Positions 25,715-35,862 are shown, counted from the stretch's first letter. The stretch is 64,000 bases of DNA from [Scytonema hofmanni] UTEX 2349 (GCF_000582685.1 NZ_KK073768.1:909831-973830), one strand, 5' to 3'. Translations and numbers: made by a program. The notes: generated by a model from the letters alone, not told the origin.

Positions 25715-26980
25715 ATGAATCGCATTCTTACAGCTTCAGAATATTTGATGTGGTTGTCATACAATAACAGCCCGGAAAATGTTACCTTGTCGGCAACCAT
25801 TAAAGGGACATTTACTATTGATTTATTAATTGAAGCTTTGGCTTGGCTACAACTTCGGCATTCTCGGTTAAGACTAAAAATAGTCCCTAACAATCAAAAT
25901 CAGCCACAATTTACCTTAGAAAATGTTCCACCTATTCCACTGCGAGTAATTGAGCGGCAGGGAGAAGAACATTGGTGTCGGGAAATGGAAAAAGAATTGT
26001 ATCACCCTTTGAATTGGAGCGAAGAACCCCTGCTGCGCGTATTGTTGCTGCACTCACCTGATATTTCTAACCTAATAATTACTTTTCATCATTGCATTGG
26101 TGATGGTTTATCAGGAGCTTATGTTATCCGAGATATCTTGCAATTTATTGGTGAACCAGACAGCCCTCGTGAGCTTTTACCAGATTTGCCTCCTGTTGAT
26201 GAAATTATCCCTGATGTTACAAAAAATTGGGTTGAGGAAGATTTAGAGAATTCGATAGAAGCGGAATCTATATTAACCGCAACTTATCGAAATAATCAGG
26301 ACAGAAATACTTCCGAAATATTTCCAATTCGTCTGTTTAATTGGACTTTATCTTCGGCAAAAACTACCAAGCTTGTAGCTCGCTGTCGCGTCGAAAACAC
26401 CTCTGTTCACGGTGCTTTATGTGCTGCATTTCTTTTGGCGATCGCTGCTGAAGTCAAATCTTCTAACGATATTATTCTTAAGTGTCATTCACCAATAAAT
26501 ATCCGCAACTATTTGAAAATCCCTGTCAACGAAAACCTGGGTGAATACATTACTCGACCAGTCACCGATCATCGATTAAGCCAGAATACCGATTTTTGGG
26601 ATTTAGCACGTGAAGTTAAATATAAGCTCAATCAAGTAGTAGCAGACGGAAAATTATTTGACGATGTACTAAAAGCAAGAGCCTTATTATCTAGTATCTC
26701 TAACAAAGGTGGGGAAACTTCAGATGCCAGAAAAATAGGAAGAATAGATATTGCAATTACTAATTTAGGGAATTTAAATATTAAACAGCAGTTTGGAAAT
26801 TTACAGTTACAGGAACTTTATTTGATGGCTACGGGACCAAAATCTCTACCACTTTTTATAGGTGTAGCAACACTCAAGGATAAGATGTGTTTTATTTGTC
26901 GTTACCAAGAGTCTCTTGTGCCTGCTGCAAATGCCTACAACATAAAAAACACAGCTATGGAACAATTAGAGGCTGCATGA
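25715..26980 (+). CDS. Condensation-domain / acyltransferase-like protein
   Basis: 421 codons, ATG start. The active-site motif HHxxxDG is intact: FHHCIGDGLSG, with H125-H126 and D130-G131. The N-terminal half has the chloramphenicol-acetyltransferase-like fold start (RILTASEYLMWLSYNNSPEN, LRHSRLRLKIV), and the C-terminal half has the latch-region pattern (KCHSPINIRNYLKIPVNENLG). It is a free-standing condensation-type domain, like PapA-type acyltransferases. No NRPS or PKS modules are adjacent. It may transfer an acyl group in lipid or natural-product synthesis; substrates unknown. Confidence 0.83.
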   Translation: MNRILTASEYLMWLSYNNSPENVTLSATIKGTFTIDLLIEALAWLQLRHSRLRLKIVPNNQNQPQFTLENVPPIPLRVIERQGEEHWCREMEKELYHPLNWSEEPLLRVLLLHSPDISNLIITFHHCIGDGLSGAYVIRDILQFIGEPDSPRELLPDLPPVDEIIPDVTKNWVEEDLENSIEAESILTATYRNNQDRNTSEIFPIRLFNWTLSSAKTTKLVARCRVENTSVHGALCAAFLLAIAAEVKSSNDIILKCHSPINIRNYLKIPVNENLGEYITRPVTDHRLSQNTDFWDLAREVKYKLNQVVADGKLFDDVLKARALLSSISNKGGETSDARKIGRIDIAITNLGNLNIKQQFGNLQLQELYLMATGPKSLPLFIGVATLKDKMCFICRYQESLVPAANAYNIKNTAMEQLEAA

Positions 26981-27425
26981 TAGCCTGAGAAAGTAATTTC
27001 CATCAAAAATTTCTGCTGAAGAACCAGGAATATTTTGCTTTGTGATTATTGTATCAGGACTTACGCACAAACCACGTATTTCCGTCCCAATCGACGCTTC
27101 GGTTGCACCTATCTAAGTACGGTTTTGCATTAATTCATGACGAAAATTTATCACAAAAACTCTGCGCCACTTTGCGCTTACCTCCGCGCTACGAGTGCGT
27201 TAAAACTGGAACGGGCAACCATTAGATACTTTCAGATTTGGATCGATGAGACGCCAGCGGTTTTGTCCAAATCTGTCGAGTACCTCCACTGCTGTACTCT
27301 TGTCACAACGCAAGCTGCCTGCTTCAGCAGGTGAACCTATGCAAGCTAAACTTCAAGAACAACTTACAAGTGAAGTCCTCACTACTTTTTTACCGAAAAA
27401 ATGGGTTTAAATAGGTCGAAGAGTG
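26981..27425. other. Intergenic region between converging genes
   Basis: 445 bp with no supported gene. A 65-codon frame at 27137 includes the low-information text CTCTGCGCCACTTTGCGC common in cyanobacterial spacer DNA. GATCGATGAGACGCC and a CTTCAGCAGGTG motif are other short dispersed sequences. Nothing regulatory identified. Confidence 0.45.
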
Positions 27426-29423
27426 TCAAAGGCGCCAAATCTTGATAATATTGTCAGCACTACCGCCACTTGCAATAGTTCGTCCATCTGGACTGATGGC
27501 GATCGCATAAACATAGCCTGAATCTTTTTTCAATGTGCGAATTTCTCCCCCAGTTGCTGTATCCCACAATTTGATTGTGTTGTCATTACTACCACTTGCC
27601 AAAATTACACTATCTGATTTGCGGATATAAGCAACAGAAGTAACCTTATCATCATGTCCAGTTAGGGTGTGGATTACTTTTCCGGTGTCTACATTCCACA
27701 ATTTGATTGTCTTGTCTTTACTACCGCTAGCAAGTTGCTGTCCATTAGGACTAAAGGCAATGGACGTAACCAAATCCAAATGTCCCGTTAAAGTGCGGAT
27801 TTCTTTACCATTTGCGATCTGCCACAGTTTGATTATTTTGTCTGAACTACCGCTAGCAACAGTTAAACCATCGGGACTAAAAGCAATGGAAGCAACGCGC
27901 TTAGAATGTCCCGTCAAAGTGCGGATTTCCTTGTTTGTTTCTAGATTCCACAGTTTAATCGTCTTATCCAAACTGCCACTAGCTAGCAGCTTACCATCTG
28001 GGCTGAAAGCTACAGAAGCAACGCTGTCAGAATGTCCTTTCAGAGTACGGATTTCCTTTCCTGTATTTAAATTCCACAATTTGATAGTTTTGTCAACACT
28101 ACCACTGGCGATAGTTTGTCCATCTGGGCTGATAGCGATCGCATAAATCCATGACGTGTGTCCTTTAAAGGTGCGGATTTCCTGTTTAGTTGTGAGATTC
28201 CATAATTTGATCGTGCGATCGTCACTTCCAGTCACAAGCATCTGTCCATCTGGACTGAAGGTGACAGAATTAACATCGCTGGAATGTCCTTTTAGGGTAT
28301 CTGGTTGATTGGAATTTTCCGAAGTTGTGTTTACAGGCTGAGTGGGAGAAGACTTAGTAATTGCAAGCGGACGAAATTGTGAATACCAAACTCCTGCTGT
28401 TGCCAACACTACAATAGCCGCACTTGTAATCAGTTGATATCTGTGGCGATCGCTTAATTGCGGCAATCGTCCTTTAGTATAAATTAAAGTTGAAAGCGCT
28501 GCTGAGGATGGTGAGACAGATATTAAGTCACTGAGGACTTCATCCGCTGATTGATAACGCTTTTGGATATCTGTTTTCAACAGCTTGTCCAAAACCTTAC
28601 CCAATTTTAGGCGTGAGGTTATTACGCTGTTACCAGAATTACTTAAATATTTTCGCCAAGACGTAACCCAACTAAAACCCTGTTCCATCCAAAGTTGAGA
28701 TGGACGAATTCCCGTCAGCAAGTGAAAGCAAGTCGCACCCAAACCGAATAAATCACTAGCGGGATAAGCTTTTCCATCTTGCATTTGTTCAATTGGGGTG
28801 TAGCCATGCGAACCGATAGCTGTTCCCGTTTTCATCATGACTGTTGTCGAGAGCTGCTTTGAAGCACCAAAATCAATTAGGACTAATTGTCCGTCATTTT
28901 GACGGCGGATAATATTTTGTGGCTTGATATCTCGATGAATTACGCCGCGATCGTGAATAAACTTAAGAACGGGCAATAAATCTAACAAAACTTCTTTTAT
29001 TTTGCTTTCGCTAAATGTTCCCTGTTGTTGCAATTCTTTAAGTAAATTTTGCCCATCAATAAACTGCTGCACTAAATATAAATAATTATCTTGTTCAAAA
29101 TAAGCCAAAAGCGTGGGAATTTGGTTATGTTCTCCCAATTCTTGCAGCCGCTTGGCTTCTTCTTTAAATAGCTCAACTGCTTTACGCAATACCGAAGCAT
29201 CCTGAACTTTCGGTGCTAATTGTTTGACAACGCACTGTTCACTCAGCTTATCTACATCTTCCGCTAGATAGGTTCTGCCAAATCCACCTTCATCAGATAG
29301 TAATTTGATAACTCGATAATGACCCCTTAACAGGGTAATTAATGGAGTCTCGCAATATTGGCAATATTTGCTACCATCTGGATTTAGAGGATCTTGACAT
29401 TCGGGATTCAGGCAGCAGAGCAT
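27426..29423 (-). CDS. Four-Cys Ser/Thr protein kinase with C-terminal WD40 repeats (A)
   Basis: 665 codons, ATG start. Order of parts: an N-terminal zinc ribbon (CCLNPECQDP...YCQYCETPL, about residues 3-28); a Hanks kinase domain (about 33-300) with glycine loop DEGGFGRTYLAED, lysine CVVKQL, catalytic VIHRDIKPQN and DFG in LIDFGASKQL; one membrane segment about 330-347; seven WD40 repeats (about 372-665), each ending in KLWN-type motifs. The kinase should face the cytoplasm and the propeller the other side of the membrane. Targets unknown. A second gene of the same build lies at 32752. Confidence 0.92.
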   Translation of the reverse strand: MLCCLNPECQDPLNPDGSKYCQYCETPLITLLRGHYRVIKLLSDEGGFGRTYLAEDVDKLSEQCVVKQLAPKVQDASVLRKAVELFKEEAKRLQELGEHNQIPTLLAYFEQDNYLYLVQQFIDGQNLLKELQQQGTFSESKIKEVLLDLLPVLKFIHDRGVIHRDIKPQNIIRRQNDGQLVLIDFGASKQLSTTVMMKTGTAIGSHGYTPIEQMQDGKAYPASDLFGLGATCFHLLTGIRPSQLWMEQGFSWVTSWRKYLSNSGNSVITSRLKLGKVLDKLLKTDIQKRYQSADEVLSDLISVSPSSAALSTLIYTKGRLPQLSDRHRYQLITSAAIVVLATAGVWYSQFRPLAITKSSPTQPVNTTSENSNQPDTLKGHSSDVNSVTFSPDGQMLVTGSDDRTIKLWNLTTKQEIRTFKGHTSWIYAIAISPDGQTIASGSVDKTIKLWNLNTGKEIRTLKGHSDSVASVAFSPDGKLLASGSLDKTIKLWNLETNKEIRTLTGHSKRVASIAFSPDGLTVASGSSDKIIKLWQIANGKEIRTLTGHLDLVTSIAFSPNGQQLASGSKDKTIKLWNVDTGKVIHTLTGHDDKVTSVAYIRKSDSVILASGSNDNTIKLWDTATGGEIRTLKKDSGYVYAIAISPDGRTIASGGSADNIIKIWRL

Positions 29424-29927
29424 ACTGGGAATCCATTTGTACTATGGGTATATATTAATTTATGACGTATAATTTGACTATCTGCTATCAGGGGGACAAA
29501 AAATTAGCATTTATATGACATTATCATGAAGCGATCGCTCTTACATAATTGCATCAAATAAACGACTTTTATAATGGGAGTTGCCTTTCATCACCTTTAT
29601 AACTCAGTATGAATTTGTATATATAATAATATTGGCGTTGCTTCCTTTATGAGATGATTTTGCAATCTAGGTCGATAAATTTAACGTATTGTAGAGACGT
29701 TCCGCCGGAACGTCTCTACTCACGGTTATGCAACGACATAATATTGCAGATGAATATAAATATTCTCATTGATTTAAAATTTAAATTTTGTATGATAACG
29801 AAATAAATTTATCTGGCTCTAAAAAATCAGCATAAAGTAGATAAAAGTAACACGTCAATAATAAAATATTGTCGATTACAACCTATCTTCAAACTCAATG
29901 TTTTCATCAACAATGAGGAATGTAATT
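29424..29927. other. Divergent intergenic region with GTAGAGACG hairpin
   Basis: About 500 bp between the divergent kinase-WD40 and PPC-domain genes, presumably holding both promoters. It contains a perfect hairpin of the GTTCCGCCGGAAC subtype (29691-29719) and is otherwise AT-rich. A GAGGA Shine-Dalgarno for the PPC gene lies at about 29914-29918. Confidence 0.6.
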
Positions 29928-31400
29928 ATGGCAGTAAAAAGTAAAAAAAACTATCGAGACAAATTAGACTTTATCTTGATTTGTTTGATGAGCAGTAGTT
30001 TTTTGATAGGGAGTTATGCCCTGCCCATAAGCGCTTTAGCAAGCCTTCAACTAGGTAAAAATTTCATCATAGCTAAACCACCAGATGAAAGACAACCAGA
30101 AGCAGTACAACAAGGAATCGAGCAAATTCCTGCTACTCAACCGTCTGTATCTCCAAAACCTAACCCATCTATTGAGTCACCCATACCCCCTGCTACGCCT
30201 AATACAACCAACCCAACGCCAACACCAGCACCTACATCTAAACCCGTTAATACGCAGCCAACAACGCCACCAGCACCTACATCTACACCTAAACCTGTAA
30301 ATACCGAACCAACGCCACCACCACGTACATCTACACCTAAACCTGTTAATACGCAGCCAACAACGCCACCAGCACCTACATCTACACCTAAACCTGTAAA
30401 TACCGAACCAACAACACCACCACGTACATCTACACCTAAACCTGTTAATACGCAGCCAACAACACCACCACGTACATCTACACCTAAACCTGTAAATACG
30501 CAGCCAACAACACCACCACGTACATCTACACCTAAACCCGTTAATACGCAGCCAACAACGCCAGCACGTACATCAACACCTAGACCATCGACATATTCTA
30601 ACCCGACACCGGAGCCTTCACAACCTCGTGTTCCATCAAGACCGGGTAGTCGCAAGCCAACTACTAATCAAAGTATAGAAAGTTCGCCTGTTTCCCCATC
30701 TAGACCGCTTAATTACAAGCAAATTAACTTTGTAGATATTGCCTTTGGTGTTTTGGCTCCGGGTGACTTTAAGTCTCAAGGTAGATATTTCCATTTCTAC
30801 CAGTTTCAAGGCAGAGCAAACCAACTGATCCAAATTAGACTAGGTGGTAGTGTCGATCAACGCCGCTCAAATAACCTAAGTTTAGATCCGTTCATGTTTT
30901 TGCTTGACCCCAACAACAACGTTCTATTAAAAAGAGGCAGTGGGGGAGCAAGCGGTGAAGTTAAAGATGCTTTCGTATTTGTCCGACTGCCTGCAAACGG
31001 TACTTACACGATCGCAGTCACTAGCCAAAATCCGAGCGCTAAAGGTCGGTATAGTCTCGCACTCAGAAATGACCGAGCCAGCTACAGTCTAGACTCGGAA
31101 AGTGAATTGACACCTCAAAGCCTAAGAAGACAAGACGGCAGCCTTTATGATATTTCCAAGTTTCAAGGCAAAAAAGACCAACTTGTTAGTATTCGTGTAG
31201 ATAGTGTGTATGAAGAATTTTCTCCTTATATAGTGTTGCTAGATTCTCAAGGCAAAATAGTCGCCGCTGATAATAGCAAAGATGGCAAGTACAGTGCTTT
31301 AATTGACCGAGCTAGGTTGCCTAAAGATGAAACTTACTACGTAGTGGTGATTTCTGGTAATTCACTCCAACGTGGTAAATACCGATTGACTGTTTTCTAA
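29928..31400 (+). CDS. Exported Pro/Thr-repeat protein with tandem PPC-like domains
   Basis: 490 codons from ATG 29928, preceded by GAGGA at 8 bases; ATGs at 29898 and 29913 lack such a site. A signal or anchor segment covers residues about 13-38 (LDFILICLMSSSFLIGSYAL). Residues about 75-245 are a low-complexity stretch built on (T-S-T-P-K-P-V-N-T-[QE]-P-T-x-P-P), at least seven units. Two bacterial pre-peptidase C-terminal (PPC)-like beta-sandwiches follow (about 270-385 and 390-490), with FYQFQGRANQLIQIRLGG and KFQGKKDQLVSIRVDS. Likely a cell-envelope protein on a Pro-rich stalk. Confidence 0.82.
   Translation: MAVKSKKNYRDKLDFILICLMSSSFLIGSYALPISALASLQLGKNFIIAKPPDERQPEAVQQGIEQIPATQPSVSPKPNPSIESPIPPATPNTTNPTPTPAPTSKPVNTQPTTPPAPTSTPKPVNTEPTPPPRTSTPKPVNTQPTTPPAPTSTPKPVNTEPTTPPRTSTPKPVNTQPTTPPRTSTPKPVNTQPTTPPRTSTPKPVNTQPTTPARTSTPRPSTYSNPTPEPSQPRVPSRPGSRKPTTNQSIESSPVSPSRPLNYKQINFVDIAFGVLAPGDFKSQGRYFHFYQFQGRANQLIQIRLGGSVDQRRSNNLSLDPFMFLLDPNNNVLLKRGSGGASGEVKDAFVFVRLPANGTYTIAVTSQNPSAKGRYSLALRNDRASYSLDSESELTPQSLRRQDGSLYDISKFQGKKDQLVSIRVDSVYEEFSPYIVLLDSQGKIVAADNSKDGKYSALIDRARLPKDETYYVVVISGNSLQRGKYRLTVF
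30230..30590 (+). repeat. In-frame minisatellite inside the PPC-domain gene
   Basis: Units of 48-54 bp repeat about seven times; two sub-types alternate (CCACCAGCACCT versus CCACCACGTACA), showing unit-level duplication. The unit length is always a multiple of three, so copy number can change without a frameshift. The reverse strand is also open as a Gly/Val-rich frame, an artefact. Confidence 0.85.
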
Positions 31401-31402
31401 TT

Positions 31403-32422
31403 TTAATGAGACATCCGCCAAATCTTGATAGTCTTGTCCTTACTACCACTGGCGATCTGCTGTCCATCAGGACTGAAAACCACAGACCAAACTCTGTTGA
31501 CATGTCCTTTGAGGGTGCTCATTTCCTCTCCTGTAGATATATTCCATAGTTTGATAGTGTTGTCCCAACTCGCACTAGCTAAAGTTTTGCTATCGGGGCT
31601 AAAGGCAACAGACCAAACTTTATCGGCATGACCTGCCAGGGTGTGGATTTCTTCTCCGGTAGTTAGATTCCACACTTTAATTGTGTCGTCCCAACTGCCA
31701 CTAGCAAGGGTTTGTCCATCTGGACTGAAAGCGACAGAATTAACAGCGGCATCATGTCCTTTTAATGAGCGGATTTCTTTCCCTGTTGTCAAATTCCACA
31801 GTTTGATGGTGCTGTCAAAATTGTTACCACTGGCAAGAGTTTTGCCGTCAGGACTGATAGCCACAGATGTAACTACATCACAATTAGCTTTCAGGGTGCG
31901 AATAACCACCCCAGTAGAGACATTCCACAGTTTGATAGTCTGGTCCCAACTACCACTAACTAAACTTTGACCATCTGGACTGAAAGCGATCGCCTGAACT
32001 GAAACTGAATGTCCTCTAAGAGTGCGGATTTCTTCTCCTGTAGCCAAATCCCAGAGTTTGACAGTCTTGTCACTACTGCCACTGGCAAGAGTTTTGCCAT
32101 CGGGACTGAAAGCGACGGAATTAACCCAGTCAGAATGCCCTTTTAGAGTACGAAGTTCCTGTCCTGTCGCCAGATTCCACAGTTTGATAGTCTTGTCAGT
32201 ACTAACACTAGCAAGTATTTTACCATCAGGGCTAATAGCAACAGCCCAAACTGAATCGGCATGTCCAGTCAGCGTGAAGTTGGGCGAAAACGTTTTCTCA
32301 AGTGTCTTTACAGGCTGATTAGAACTAGATGCAGCTAAGGGAAACTCCCAATAGAAAATTCCACCAAATCCCAAGAGGGCGATCGCAGCACCAGTGAAAA
32401 TTTTAATTTTGAAGTAAGTCAT
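31403..32422 (-). CDS. Membrane-anchored seven-bladed WD40 protein
   Basis: 339 codons, ATG start. An N-terminal hydrophobic segment (residues 7-27, FTGAAIALLGFGGIFYWEF) is followed by a short linker and seven WD40 repeats (about 50-338), a complete propeller. Repeat sequences such as AFSPDGKTLASGSSDKTVKL are very close to those in the two kinase-WD40 genes on either side. It looks like the sensor half of such a kinase without the kinase. It is tail-to-tail with the PPC gene (2-bp gap). Confidence 0.88.
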   Translation of the reverse strand: MTYFKIKIFTGAAIALLGFGGIFYWEFPLAASSSNQPVKTLEKTFSPNFTLTGHADSVWAVAISPDGKILASVSTDKTIKLWNLATGQELRTLKGHSDWVNSVAFSPDGKTLASGSSDKTVKLWDLATGEEIRTLRGHSVSVQAIAFSPDGQSLVSGSWDQTIKLWNVSTGVVIRTLKANCDVVTSVAISPDGKTLASGNNFDSTIKLWNLTTGKEIRSLKGHDAAVNSVAFSPDGQTLASGSWDDTIKVWNLTTGEEIHTLAGHADKVWSVAFSPDSKTLASASWDNTIKLWNISTGEEMSTLKGHVNRVWSVVFSPDGQQIASGSKDKTIKIWRMSH

Positions 32423-32594
32423 GATTTACAGACCTTACAGATTCCGCAGTAAAACAACCCCAATGCTGCATTCTTCAGACAAAAGTCAGCTTTGAGGTGT
32501 TATGGAAGTACCTTTATCTACTCATTCAAGCGATCGAATTCCAAATTTTCTGTCACATTTTGTTATCTTTTTTCCTAATTGCGAAAAATTAGAA

Positions 32595-32746
32595 ATGGGG
32601 CATGGGGCATAGGGCATGGGGCATGGGGCATGGGGCATGGGGCATGGGGCATGGGGCATGGGGCATGGGGCATAGGGCATGGGGCATAGGGCATGGGGCA
32701 TGGTATGAGTGAAATACGCGATCGCTTCTTTTTATTCCCATTGCCC
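32595..32746. repeat. Heptamer array plus 52-bp composite core
   Basis: GGGCATG heptamers (about 14 copies, some ATAGGGC variants) run from about 32595 into a 52-bp unit at 32695-32746 that contains GGTATGAGTGAAATACGCG and a HIP1 site. The same 52 bp occurs inverted at 37099-37150. The unit ends just past the kinase-WD40 stop codon region. Confidence 0.85.
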
Positions 32747-32751
32747 CATTC

Positions 32752-34791
32752 TTAATTAGCCACTCGCCAAATCTTGATAGTATTGTCCTCACTACCACTG
32801 AGGAGGGTCTTGCCATCGGGACTGAGGGCAAGGGACGTCACAGTTTGGGAATGCCCCTTCATGGTGCGGATTAGCTTTCCGGTATCAAGATTCCACAATT
32901 TGATCGTTTGGTCGCGACTGCCACTAGCAAGAGTTTTGCCATCGGCACTAAAGACAAGGGATGTGACTGTTTTGGAATGCCCAGAAAGTGTATGAAGTTG
33001 CTTTCCGGTATCGAGATTCCACAATTTGATCGTTTGGTCGCGACTGCCACTAGCAAGCATCTTACCATCAGGGCTGATGGCGACGGATGTCACGGTTTGG
33101 GAATGCCCCTTCATGGTGCGAATTTCCTCACCGGTTGCCAGATGCCAAAGTTTAATAGTGTTGTCAAAACTACCACTGGCAAGAATTTTACCATTTGGGC
33201 TGATGGCGACAGACCGAACCCAGAATGAATGTCCTTTGAGTGTGCGAATTTTTCTGCCGGTATCGAGATTCCACACTTTGATCGTATTATCATCACTACC
33301 ATCAACAAGAGTCTTGCCGTCAGCGGTAATGGCTAGGGCATGAACTGAGTCAGAATGTCCTTTGAGAGTGCGAATTTTTCTGCCGGTATCGAGATTCCAC
33401 ACTTTGATAGTATTGTCATCACTACCACTAACTAGTTTTTGTCCGTCTGGGGTGATAGCGAGGACATTAACCCTGTTAGAATGTCCAATCAGTGTATAAA
33501 TTATCTCTTTGGTTGCCAAGTTCCATACTTTGATAGCGCGATCGCTATTACTGGCAATAGTGTTACCATCTGGGCTGATGGCGACAGACAAAACCGAGTT
33601 ATGAAAACCATTGAATGTTTCGGAATTAGAAAAGTTCCCGAAGCTAATTGGTGAAGGATCTCTTAAAATCGCTTCTCGACTATCACGATTAACGTTTGGT
33701 TGATTCAAACTAGAGGATAAGCTGGTTTCTAAGCGGTGTGATTGCTTATACCAAACATCTCCTAATCCCAACAACAAAATCACACCACCTGTCAAAAATA
33801 AATTTCTGAATACTACATATTGTTTTGGTAAAGATGGTCCTTGAGTTGGTGGTGGTTTTACAGCCGAGTATTGATTTGCTGCTGGTAGTTGCAGTAACTC
33901 TTTTTGAGTTAAATCTCTGAGAACTTCATCGGTTGATTGGTAGCGCTGCTGGATCTCTTTTTTTAACAGCTTGTCGAGAATCCAATCCAATTCATTACTA
34001 ATCGGACTTTTTAAATATTGCCGCCAATCTGTAACCCAGCCATACCCATATTCCATCCACAAATGAAAAGGAGAAACTCCCGTTAGCAGATGAAAGCAAG
34101 TAGTACCTAAACCAAACAAATCACTAGATGAATAAGCTTTCCCATCCCTAATTTGTTCAATTGGGGAATAGCCATGTGAACCAATTGAAGTACCAATTTT
34201 ATTTTGTACTCTTGCCGTTAACTGTTTTGAAGAGCCAAAATCTATCAAATTTAATCGCCCATCACTTTGAGAGCGGATAATATTTTCGGGTTTGATATCT
34301 CGGTGAATGACTCCGCGATTGTGGATAAACTTCAAGGTTGGTAATAAGTCTAACAAAATTTGTTTAATTTCTGGCTCGTTATAACCTTTCCGTAACTGCA
34401 ACTCTTTTAATAAATTGTGTCCATCGATAAACTGCTGCACTAAATATAGACAGCCTTCTTGCTCAAAATAAGCTAATAAAGTCGGAATTTGCGGATGTTT
34501 TCCGAGTTCTTGCAGTCGTTTTGCTTCTGCTTGAAACAACTCCATTGCTTTTTTTTGTGCCCAGCTGCCTTGGAATTTTGGTGCTAATTGCTTGATGACG
34601 CAGTGTTCGTTAAGTTTATCGATATCTTCTGATAGATAGGTTCTGCCGAATCCACCCTCATCTGAAAGTACTCGAATTACACGGAAACGATTTCGCAACA
34701 GTGGCACGAGAGGAGTGCTGCATGTTTGACAAAACTTCTTTCCTTCAAGATTTAGGGGATTTGGGCAATCGGGATTTATGCAGCAGATCAT
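32752..34791 (-). CDS. Four-Cys Ser/Thr protein kinase with C-terminal WD40 repeats (B)
   Basis: 679 codons from ATG 34789-34791 (MICCINPDCPNP); a TTG 27 bp upstream is less likely. Zinc ribbon with CCINPDCPNP and FCQTCSTPL; kinase domain with DEGGFGRTYLSED, CVIKQL, VIHRDIKPEN and NLIDFGSSKQL; a membrane segment about residues 335-352 (NLFLTGGVILLLGLG); seven WD40 repeats to the end. Repeats 2 and 3, and 5 to 7, share near-identical stretches (SGSDDNTIKVWNLDTGRKI; SGSRDQTIKLWNLDTGK), indicating recent blade duplication or conversion. Same architecture as gene A. Confidence 0.92.
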   Translation of the reverse strand: MICCINPDCPNPLNLEGKKFCQTCSTPLVPLLRNRFRVIRVLSDEGGFGRTYLSEDIDKLNEHCVIKQLAPKFQGSWAQKKAMELFQAEAKRLQELGKHPQIPTLLAYFEQEGCLYLVQQFIDGHNLLKELQLRKGYNEPEIKQILLDLLPTLKFIHNRGVIHRDIKPENIIRSQSDGRLNLIDFGSSKQLTARVQNKIGTSIGSHGYSPIEQIRDGKAYSSSDLFGLGTTCFHLLTGVSPFHLWMEYGYGWVTDWRQYLKSPISNELDWILDKLLKKEIQQRYQSTDEVLRDLTQKELLQLPAANQYSAVKPPPTQGPSLPKQYVVFRNLFLTGGVILLLGLGDVWYKQSHRLETSLSSSLNQPNVNRDSREAILRDPSPISFGNFSNSETFNGFHNSVLSVAISPDGNTIASNSDRAIKVWNLATKEIIYTLIGHSNRVNVLAITPDGQKLVSGSDDNTIKVWNLDTGRKIRTLKGHSDSVHALAITADGKTLVDGSDDNTIKVWNLDTGRKIRTLKGHSFWVRSVAISPNGKILASGSFDNTIKLWHLATGEEIRTMKGHSQTVTSVAISPDGKMLASGSRDQTIKLWNLDTGKQLHTLSGHSKTVTSLVFSADGKTLASGSRDQTIKLWNLDTGKLIRTMKGHSQTVTSLALSPDGKTLLSGSEDNTIKIWRVAN

Positions 34792-35047
34792 GATCTGATG
34801 GGTGCGACTGCGTGACAAATGATGCTAAGTTTGCCCCTAATTTTCCCTTAATAAAATTGGCTCTCGTGTACTTTTGGTAGACAACCCAGGTTTTGGGGAG
34901 TGGGGAATTACTTGTTAGTATACGTTTGCAATTAATAGTCAGTTTTCCTAAACTCCGGAAAACCAAGAGAGCCGTATGATTTATTATTCTCCCGATTATA
35001 CAATAATCTGAACAAAAAAATTTTTTCTGATTATTAATTTTTCTCAA

Positions 35048-35590
35048 TTAGTTTATACATTGGCAATTCACAACTTTTTTAGTGTTAATTGAAACTTGTT
35101 TATAAGTTTCCGTCACTGACACTGAATTGAGTGAAAATGTTTGTTTGTTAGTAGATAAATAGCGTAATCGTGTAAGTTTTGCCACTTCTGCAACTAGCTG
35201 ATCAGCATCAAAAGGCTTAAGAATAAGTTCCTGAAACCCAGCTTCCAAAGCTTTAGTACGCGCTTGCGGATATGCATAACCCGTCAAAGCAAGCGCAGGA
35301 AGAAACCCTCCTTCTAAAACTTCTTTAAGTCTGATAGAACGAATCAGCGAATAACCATCTTTGCCTTGCATACAGATATCGCTGATTAAAACATCTGGCT
35401 TTGATTCTTTTATCGCTTCAATAGCTTCATCCACCGATTTACACGTCTTTACCTGTGCTTGATAATCTTCAAAAATAACTTGAACCAGATACAGGCAATC
35501 GATATTGTCATCCACCACAAGTATTCGCAAGTTACCAAGAGATGAAAAGTCAACTTGTGGCGTTTTTAGGGAGCAAAGGTTGTTTGACAC
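35048..35590 (-). CDS. Single-domain response regulator
   Basis: 180 codons, ATG start. Receiver fold at residues about 20-145: acidic pair D27-D28 in ILVVDDN, phospho-acceptor D71 in VLISDICMQGKDG, the Thr/Ser position in ALTGYA and the conserved Lys in LILKPFDADQL. The remaining 35 residues have no output domain. No histidine kinase is next to it; the nearest (40175) is 4.6 kb away. It may pass phosphate in a branched pathway or act by protein contact. Confidence 0.9.
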   Translation of the reverse strand: MSNNLCSLKTPQVDFSSLGNLRILVVDDNIDCLYLVQVIFEDYQAQVKTCKSVDEAIEAIKESKPDVLISDICMQGKDGYSLIRSIRLKEVLEGGFLPALALTGYAYPQARTKALEAGFQELILKPFDADQLVAEVAKLTRLRYLSTNKQTFSLNSVSVTETYKQVSINTKKVVNCQCIN

Positions 35591-35862
35591 ATTAATTACC
35601 GCCTTTTTTGGTGAAAGCGATTAGGAAGTGGAAATAGGCAGATAGCGTTAACTATCTGCCTAGAGACATATTTATGAGAGAGAAGTTAAGTTTTTCTAAC
35701 CAGACTTATTTTCGTGTAAATATAGCCTGAAAACTTTTAATTTAATCTTTATGTAATCTTTATGTAATAAAGTTTTACTAATATTCTATTGAGCGAACAT
35801 TACAGATAGCGATCGCATCGATAAATATATTACAAATCGGTTTTAATTTTTAATCTTTCTTA

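Noticed and set aside
27667..28146. Plus-strand frame antisense to WD40 repeats (also 31425-32318 and 32774-33343)
   Set aside because: Repeated WD40 codons leave the complementary strand open; products have no fold of their own.
30137..30655. Minus-strand Gly/Val-rich 172-codon frame
   Set aside because: Exact antisense shadow of the in-frame Pro/Thr repeat of the PPC gene.
32595..32705. Possible CRISPR array
   Set aside because: Units are 7 bp with no unique spacers; the same holds for 1093-1237, 39438-39585 and the 21-bp array at 53281.
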